A stretch of 11,437 nt of DNA. It comes from Ruminococcus sp. (lineage in GTDB: Bacteria; Bacillota; Clostridia; Oscillospirales; Ruminococcaceae). How positions within the stretch are numbered: position 1 is the first letter of the stretch; every line of letters starts with the position of its first letter. The notes under the pieces were generated by a model. The model did not search any database and was not told the origin of the DNA. It saw only the letters and a list, made by a program, of their open reading frames with translations. The stretch lies in NCBI GenBank assembly GCA_029063695.1, contig JAIDNR010000271.1:1-11437 (forward strand), given 5' to 3'. A program made the position numbers and the translations under genes. Positions 6,999 to 11,437 of this stretch are shown piece by piece.

Positions 6999-7784
6999 CT
7001 ACAAACAGCGGAACGCCTCATCAACAAGTTTTCCGAAATCACAAAGAGACGGATTTTCAGCCGATTTTCTCAGCTCCGCCAGATATTCTATATTACCGCT
7101 TCCGCCTTTTATCGGCGAAAACGTATAATTCAATGGAGCGAATCCCATAAGACGAAAAAAATTATCCATTTCCGACAGAATACACTCATGTACTTTTTTA
7201 TCTTTTACTACGCCTTTTTTGCCGATATATTTTTTACCTGCTTCAAACTGCGGTTTTATCAGTACCACAGCAATAGAATTTTCCCTTATAAGCTCATAAA
7301 TTTTTGATAGTATCTTAGTCAATGATATGAATGAAACATCGGTGCATATAAAATCAACAGTTCCGCCAAAATCAACGGCTGTCACTTCTCTTATATCGGT
7401 ATTTTCCATATTGACAACACGGCTGTCACATTTCAGGGATTCCGCAAGCTGTCCGTGACCCACATCAACAGCGTATACTTTTTCAGCACCATGATTCAGC
7501 ATGAACTCCGTGAAACCGCCTGTTGATGCACCTATATCAAGGCATATTTTATTATTGAAGTCAAGCCCGAATGCACTGAAAGCCTTTTCCAGTTTCAATG
7601 CACCCCTGCCAACATAAATTTCCTGCTCAGTTGATTCTATAATATCGCTGTCCGAAACATCACCGGAAGCTTTTTTTGCTGTCATTCCATTGACTGTGAC
7701 AGCTCCGCACTTTATCATTTCTTTTGCACGTTCCCTGCTCCGTGCAATACCTCTTGCAACAAGTTCTGAATCAAGCCTTGCCAT
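6999..7784 (-). CDS. tlyA: TlyA-family rRNA 2'-O-methyltransferase (S4 domain plus FtsJ-like domain)
   Basis: S-adenosylmethionine-dependent methyltransferase; characterised TlyA proteins methylate ribose of 16S C1409 and/or 23S C1920, and loss gives capreomycin/viomycin resistance in mycobacteria. Seen in 261 residues: an N-terminal S4 RNA-binding domain (about 1-60, RLDSELVARGIARSRERA), the linker-strand YVGRGALKLEKA (57-68), SAM motif DIGASTGGFTE (83-93), TDVSFISL (148-155), IKPQFEAG (176-183) and GNIEYL (230-235). K64, D149, K177 and E233 match the expected catalytic tetrad. The start is ATG at 7784, eight bases after AAGGAG; a TTG two codons earlier lies only two bases from that site. 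The gene overlaps the end of dxs by 14 bases. Some related proteins have been called haemolysins, which is not implied here. Which rRNA sites are modified is not known. Confidence 0.95.
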   Translation of the reverse strand: MARLDSELVARGIARSRERAKEMIKCGAVTVNGMTAKKASGDVSDSDIIESTEQEIYVGRGALKLEKAFSAFGLDFNNKICLDIGASTGGFTEFMLNHGAEKVYAVDVGHGQLAESLKCDSRVVNMENTDIREVTAVDFGGTVDFICTDVSFISLTKILSKIYELIRENSIAVVLIKPQFEAGKKYIGKKGVVKDKKVHECILSEMDNFFRLMGFAPLNYTFSPIKGGSGNIEYLAELRKSAENPSLCDFGKLVDEAFRCL

Positions 7785-9663
7785 TTTCAATGCTCCTTAT
7801 ACGGATATAATCTGCAATTTTATCACAGGTAAGTCCGAATTTGTCAAGTGCCGACTTCACAGACGACTGCTTTATAAATCCGTTTACGGAAACACGGCTG
7901 TAACTGCCTCTATAACATGATTCCATAAGCAAACTGCCGATTTTTTCGGAAATACTACCGTTTTCAGTTGATTCCTCAAAAAATACAATATGCTTGTACT
8001 GCATTATTTCGTGTATAAGATTATCGGCTATTGGAAAAATTTTTGTAAGTTTCAATAAATCACAGCTTATGCCGTCTGCCGAAAGCAGACTCTGTGCCTT
8101 GTACACTTCATTGAATATTCTGCCGTATGATATAATGAGTGTATCGCTTTTATTATTTTTTACAAACATATATTCGGAATATTCTGTATTTATGTGAAAA
8201 CTCACTTCCTCCGCACCTCTCGGGTATCTCACGGCAACAAGTCCTTTTTCGTCATATATGGCATTTTTCAGGCAATGCTTCAGTTCATTGTAACTTGACG
8301 GCGAATATATAACAGTATTCGGAATAGAAGTAAGCATAGGAACATCAAACATTCCCTGATGAGTTTCACCGTCCTCACCGACTATTCCCGCACGGTCTAT
8401 TCCAAGCACAAGATGAAGTCCGCCGATTGCTATATCGTGTATAAGCTGGTCATAAGCTCTTTGCAGAAATGTTGAATATACTGCAAATACAGGAATCTGT
8501 CCCATAGATGCAAGACCACCCGCAAAAGTGACGGCGTGCTGTTCGGCAATTCCGACATCGTACAAGCGTTCTGGAATTTCTCTGCCGAAATACTGTAGTC
8601 CCGTACCGTATTTCATTGCCGCCGTAATTGCACATATTCTGTCATCTTTTTTTGCAAGATTCACAAGCTCCTTACCGAAAGCAGTTGAATAACTGTCGCC
8701 TGCCGAAACTTCGGGATTTCCTGTTCGAATATCAAATTTTGAAATACCATGATATTCTCCCGGATTTTTTTCAGCAGGAAGATAACCCTTGCCCTTAATC
8801 GTTTTGACATGAACAAACACAGGTTTGTGAAATGACTTTGCCATACGCATAGCCTGTTCCAGTTCCCTAAGATTGTGACCGTCAATAGGTCCGAGATATA
8901 TGAATCCCATATCTTCAAACAAAGTTTTTTCGAGTATGGTTGATTTTATTACGTCTTTCACCTGTTTTACGCTTTTTGCAACTTTATTTCCGACAACGGG
9001 AATCTGGGCAAGATTTTTTTCAACACGTCTTTTCGTATCAAGATATTCTTCTGAATTTCTCAGTGTAGTCAAATATTTTTCAAGTGAGCCGACGCTTTTT
9101 GAAATTGACATATTATTGTCATTTAAAATAACAATCATATTGCTTTGCAGATAACAGCAGTTGTTCATGGCTTCATATACCATTCCACCCGTCATTGCAC
9201 CATCACCTATTACAGCAACAGTATAATTTTCTTTGCCTTGAATACGCATAGCCTCTGCAATTCCGCAGGCAACGGAAAGTGATGTACTGCTGTGACCGGA
9301 AATAAACGTATCATGCGGAGATTCTTCTGGTTTGGGAAATCCGGAAAGTCCGTTTTCCTGACGTAAAGTAGAAAGCATATCTGCCCTGCCAGTAAGAATT
9401 TTATGCACATAAGCCTGATGTCCAACGTCCCAGACGATTTTATCATCGGGCGAATTGAAATTGCGGTGAATTGACATAGTAAGCTCAACAACGCCAAGAT
9501 TTGATGCGAGATGACCGCCTGTTTTTGAAACGGTATTTATAAGCATATTTCTTATTTCACCGCAAAGGTACCAGCACTGCTGAACAGAAAGTTTTTTCAA
9601 GTCCTCAGGGAGACTGAGTTCGGAAAGCGTCACCCTGTTTCCATTCTTTATATATTCATTCAT
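7771..9663 (-). CDS. dxs: 1-deoxy-D-xylulose-5-phosphate synthase
   Basis: Thiamine-diphosphate enzyme joining pyruvate and glyceraldehyde 3-phosphate to form DXP, the entry step of the MEP isoprenoid pathway and a thiamine/pyridoxal precursor. The 630 residues are the normal size. Seen: GGHLASNLG (49-57, H51), SGHSSTS (122-128), the ThDP/Mg motif GDGAMTGG (153-160) ending near NDNN (181-184), the pyrimidine-domain glutamate in VGIAEQHA (E374), and DRAGIVGEDGETHQG (423-437). The ATG at 9663 lacks an adjacent strong ribosome binding site; the nearest good one (AAGGAG, 9701-9696) lies 32 bases away, beyond a hairpin. A GTG 10 codons downstream is a poorer choice. The end overlaps tlyA by 14 bases. 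With ispA next to it, this is a conserved isoprenoid pair. Confidence 0.97.
   Translation of the reverse strand: MNEYIKNGNRVTLSELSLPEDLKKLSVQQCWYLCGEIRNMLINTVSKTGGHLASNLGVVELTMSIHRNFNSPDDKIVWDVGHQAYVHKILTGRADMLSTLRQENGLSGFPKPEESPHDTFISGHSSTSLSVACGIAEAMRIQGKENYTVAVIGDGAMTGGMVYEAMNNCCYLQSNMIVILNDNNMSISKSVGSLEKYLTTLRNSEEYLDTKRRVEKNLAQIPVVGNKVAKSVKQVKDVIKSTILEKTLFEDMGFIYLGPIDGHNLRELEQAMRMAKSFHKPVFVHVKTIKGKGYLPAEKNPGEYHGISKFDIRTGNPEVSAGDSYSTAFGKELVNLAKKDDRICAITAAMKYGTGLQYFGREIPERLYDVGIAEQHAVTFAGGLASMGQIPVFAVYSTFLQRAYDQLIHDIAIGGLHLVLGIDRAGIVGEDGETHQGMFDVPMLTSIPNTVIYSPSSYNELKHCLKNAIYDEKGLVAVRYPRGAEEVSFHINTEYSEYMFVKNNKSDTLIISYGRIFNEVYKAQSLLSADGISCDLLKLTKIFPIADNLIHEIMQYKHIVFFEESTENGSISEKIGSLLMESCYRGSYSRVSVNGFIKQSSVKSALDKFGLTCDKIADYIRIRSIENGKA
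7793..7798 (-). promoter_or_regulatory. Ribosome binding site of tlyA inside the end of dxs
   Basis: AAGGAG on the minus strand, encoded within the last codons of dxs and eight bases before the ATG at 7784. It selects that ATG over the nearby TTG at 7790. Confidence 0.7.
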
Positions 9664-9676
9664 TTTTATATCTTAG

Positions 9677-9693
9677 GCGGAGAAATTCTCCGC
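9677..9693 (-). promoter_or_regulatory. GC-rich hairpin in the ispA-dxs gap, between a ribosome binding site and the dxs start
   Basis: Minus strand GCGGAGA (9693-9687) and TCTCCGC (9683-9677) form a perfect 7-pair stem around a three-base loop (ATT). AAGGAG (9701-9696) lies two bases before the stem and the dxs ATG 13 bases after it. There is no U-run after the stem, so it is not a standard terminator. It may shorten the effective distance between the ribosome binding site and the start, or limit dxs translation. The 5' arm itself carries GGAG. Structure seen, role inferred. Confidence 0.45.
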
Positions 9694-9695
9694 AG

Positions 9696-9701
9696 CTCCT
9701 T
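9696..9701 (-). promoter_or_regulatory. Possible ribosome binding site of dxs, unusually distant
   Basis: AAGGAG directly after the ispA stop codon. It is 32 bases from the ATG at 9663, but about 15 unpaired bases away if the hairpin at 9677-9693 is folded. No better site lies closer; the 13 bases before the ATG are A-rich. Confidence 0.35.
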
Positions 9702-10598
9702 TTATTTTGTACGTCCGAGAAGAACTTTTGTAAGTTCCTTAAGGAACTCATTGTTATCAATTGCATCAAGCCATTCAAGAGCCTGAGATGTAGCCTCATC
9801 TGCGAGTTCTCTTGCTTTTTCGATACCATATAATGTTACAAAAGTAGTCTTATTTTTCTCTGCATCACTTCCGACAGGCTTGCCAAGTTCTTCTGTAGTA
9901 CTTGTAACATCAAGAATATCATCAATAACCTGAAAAGCAAATCCGAGTCTCATACCGTATTCGGCAGCAGCCCTGATAGTTTCGGTAGATGCATCAGCAC
10001 ATATCGCACCCATAACGCACGAAACAGCAAGAAGCTGACCTGTCTTGCATCTGTACATATTTCTGAGATTTTCTTCATCAACGTCTGTACGCTTTTCATT
10101 TTCCATGTCAATAACCTGACCGCCAATCATACCATCTCTGCCTACGGAATTTGCAAGAACCGAAATAATCAGAACTTTCTGTTCAGCAGTAAGTTCGGGA
10201 GCGTCGGCGATAATTTCAAACGGAAGTACAGCGAGTGCATCACCTGCAAGAATTGCAGTAGCTTCATCAAATGCCTTATGACATGAAGGCTTTCCTCTGC
10301 GGAAATCATCGTTGTCCATAGCAGGCAAATCGTCATGAATTAAAGAGAATGTATGTTCCATTTCAATTGCACAGGCAGGTGCTGATGCAATTTCCTTGTC
10401 CGCACCCAAAGCCTCACAGAACGCAAAAACAAGTGCGGGTCTTATTCTTTTACCGCCTGCACGGAGAGAATAATTCATAGCATCAATCAGGTTGACCTGC
10501 GGTCTGTTTTCATTGCTGTAATTATTGTATCTTCTCAGTTCCTTTTCTGCGTACTCAACATACTCCGCCATTTTTTCATTAAAATTGCTCATAATCAT
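9702..10598 (-). CDS. ispA: Short-chain polyprenyl diphosphate synthase, probably farnesyl diphosphate synthase
   Basis: Condenses IPP with DMAPP/GPP to make C15 (possibly C20) prenyl diphosphate for undecaprenyl phosphate and other isoprenoids. Seen in 298 residues: GGKRIRP (48-54), the first Asp-rich motif DDLPAMD (89-95) followed by DDFRRGKP, the second Asp-rich motif DDILD (226-230), and a conserved GSDAEKNKTT segment (243-252). The DDx4D form of the first motif with an aromatic residue five positions before it (F84) fits bacterial type II FPP synthases; final chain length is not proven. The first ATG (10598) overlaps the xseB stop as ATGA and is four bases from GGAGG. A second ATG at 10592 is ten bases from it and may be used instead. 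It lies just upstream of dxs, and both serve isoprenoid synthesis. Confidence 0.94.
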   Translation of the reverse strand: MIMSNFNEKMAEYVEYAEKELRRYNNYSNENRPQVNLIDAMNYSLRAGGKRIRPALVFAFCEALGADKEIASAPACAIEMEHTFSLIHDDLPAMDNDDFRRGKPSCHKAFDEATAILAGDALAVLPFEIIADAPELTAEQKVLIISVLANSVGRDGMIGGQVIDMENEKRTDVDEENLRNMYRCKTGQLLAVSCVMGAICADASTETIRAAAEYGMRLGFAFQVIDDILDVTSTTEELGKPVGSDAEKNKTTFVTLYGIEKARELADEATSQALEWLDAIDNNEFLKELTKVLLGRTK

Positions 10599-10777
10599 TT
10601 TACCTCCGTAATTTTAATTTTTGCATCGTCAATCTGTTTTCTGCATACAGCAGAAAGCTTTACACCCTCACTGTACAGCTCAACTGCCTTTTCAAGCGGA
10701 ATTTCACCGCTTTCAAGCTCTTTTACTATAGTAACAAGCTTCTGCATATTTAATTCCAGATTATCTTTTTCATTCAT
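10595..10777 (-). CDS. xseB: Exodeoxyribonuclease VII small subunit
   Basis: Small helical subunit that binds several-fold to XseA and is needed for exonuclease VII, which degrades single-stranded DNA from both ends. The 60 residues are within the usual 60-80. Seen: the family core ELESGEIPLEKAVELYSEGV (21-39 region) followed by a coiled-coil-like tail. GGTGAT, which overlaps the xseA stop codon, serves as ribosome binding site; the gap to xseA is six bases. The end overlaps ispA by four bases. Tight coupling to xseA fits the need for balanced subunits. It is small but clearly recognisable. Confidence 0.94.
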   Translation of the reverse strand: MNEKDNLELNMQKLVTIVKELESGEIPLEKAVELYSEGVKLSAVCRKQIDDAKIKITEVK

Positions 10778-10783
10778 AATAAA

Positions 10784-11437
10784 TCACCATATCTTTTTAA
10801 CTTCTGCTTCTGCACTGCCCTTGTCAAATCTGATGACAATAGTATCGCCCTCAGATAAATCAGCTGAATTTCTTACAAGCAGTTTGTCATTATAGACAAG
10901 AGAGTAACCTCTTGCCATTACTTTAAGTGGACTGAGACTTTCAAGTCTGCCTATTTTTTCAATCAACTGAGATTCTGCCCTGTCAATACGGCGGTTTACT
11001 GCCGATTCTGCACGTTTACTGAAGCTGTCAAGATTTTCCTCCATAAGTCTGAGTCTGTTTTCGGGAGACTGTGCATTAAGACGTGTATCAAGTGCGGAAA
11101 ATTCAGCGGTCTTTCTGTCGAGAATACCTGATAATGCGTGTTCCGCACGACTTGTAAGATTATTGATAATATCATTGATTTGCTTAATATCGGGTGCGAC
11201 GATTTCAGCCGCCGCCGACGGTGTGGGTGTACGCATATCTGCCGCAAGGTCTGTAAGCGTGAAATCAATTTCATGCCCGACTGCCGAAATAACGGGAACT
11301 TTGCAGTTATATACGGCACGGACGACGGATTCCGCATTGAATGCATTCAAATCCTCAGACGAGCCTCCGCCTCTGCCGACGATTATAACATCACAGCCTG
11401 CCGATTCTGCTTTTGCAATGCCGCTGCATATTGATTC
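10784..11437 (-). CDS. xseA: Exodeoxyribonuclease VII large subunit, C-terminal part, cut by window edge
   Basis: Catalytic subunit of exonuclease VII; converts single-stranded DNA to short oligonucleotides. The last 217 residues are present and the frame is open to the window edge, so the N-terminal OB-fold and first part of the catalytic domain are missing. Seen in this fragment: VIIVGRGGGSSEDL (17-30), PVISAVGHEIDFTLTDLAADMR (48-69 region), TPTPSAAAEI (70-79), then a long charged helical segment (about 85-170) and the C-terminal LSPLKVMARGYSLVYN pattern typical of the family. A TTG at 11350 could be mistaken for a start but lies in the middle of the conserved GGGSxEDL motif region. Followed by xseB after six bases. 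The identity is secure. Confidence 0.95.
   Translation of the reverse strand, partial: ESICSGIAKAESAGCDVIIVGRGGGSSEDLNAFNAESVVRAVYNCKVPVISAVGHEIDFTLTDLAADMRTPTPSAAAEIVAPDIKQINDIINNLTSRAEHALSGILDRKTAEFSALDTRLNAQSPENRLRLMEENLDSFSKRAESAVNRRIDRAESQLIEKIGRLESLSPLKVMARGYSLVYNDKLLVRNSADLSEGDTIVIRFDKGSAEAEVKKIW

Noticed and set aside
6999..7784. Reading tlyA as a haemolysin/toxin gene
   Set aside because: The S4 plus FtsJ-like methyltransferase architecture and K-D-K-E residues support rRNA methylation; the haemolysin name is historical.
10996..11346. 116-codon minus-strand frame overlapping xseA
   Set aside because: Frame-shifted shadow of xseA with no recognisable motif; the xseA frame carries all conserved segments.
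1..11437. Search for a new defence, mobile or biosynthetic system
   Set aside because: Every gene belongs to a known family, gene order through recN is a conserved Firmicutes arrangement, and no direct repeats, transposase, integrase, att-like duplication or tRNA was seen.

Overview
The window is a dense, one-directional run of genes. Every convincing gene lies on the minus strand, so transcription runs from position 11437 down to 1. The DNA is visibly AT-rich and has classic AGGAGG/GGTGA ribosome binding sites. The gene order xseA-xseB-ispA-dxs-tlyA-nadK-argR-recN is the Firmicutes 'exonuclease VII/isoprenoid/ArgR/RecN' block known from Bacillus and Clostridia. Protein sequence style, together with a GH42 beta-galactosidase and D-Tyr-tRNA deacylase placed after recN, suggests a Clostridia member, possibly a gut or rumen Ruminococcus-like bacterium. 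The genus is an inference from general resemblance, not from a database match.

Layout in transcription order: (1) 11437-10784, C-terminal half of xseA, cut by the window edge; (2) xseB; (3) ispA, a short-chain prenyl diphosphate synthase; (4) dxs, the first enzyme of the MEP isoprenoid pathway; (5) tlyA, an rRNA 2'-O-methyltransferase; (6) nadK; (7) argR; (8) recN; (9) a histidine phosphatase of unknown substrate; (10) a cytoplasmic GH42 beta-galactosidase; (11) dtd; (12) the N-terminal 332 residues of a class B penicillin-binding protein, cut by the window edge at position 1. Genes overlap or are separated by 6-16 bases, except ispA-dxs (38 bases, with a small GC-rich hairpin) and dtd-PBP (46 bases, with a hairpin that overlaps the PBP ribosome binding site). 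No stretch over 300 bases lacks a gene.

The first eight genes form a conserved housekeeping transcription unit: repair nuclease subunits and RecN for DNA maintenance, Dxs and IspA for isoprenoid precursors (undecaprenyl phosphate and quinone precursors), TlyA for ribosome modification, NadK for NADP supply and ArgR for arginine control. The phosphatase, galactosidase and dtd are appended with coupling-type spacing and probably share the message. The PBP is the best candidate for separate control, because a plausible promoter and a terminator-like hairpin sit immediately before it.

I see no CRISPR array, insertion sequence, tRNA, phage gene or defence system here. I do not find a convincing new multi-gene system. 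The most interesting signals are the two intergenic RNA hairpins and the catabolic GH42 gene embedded in a housekeeping operon.
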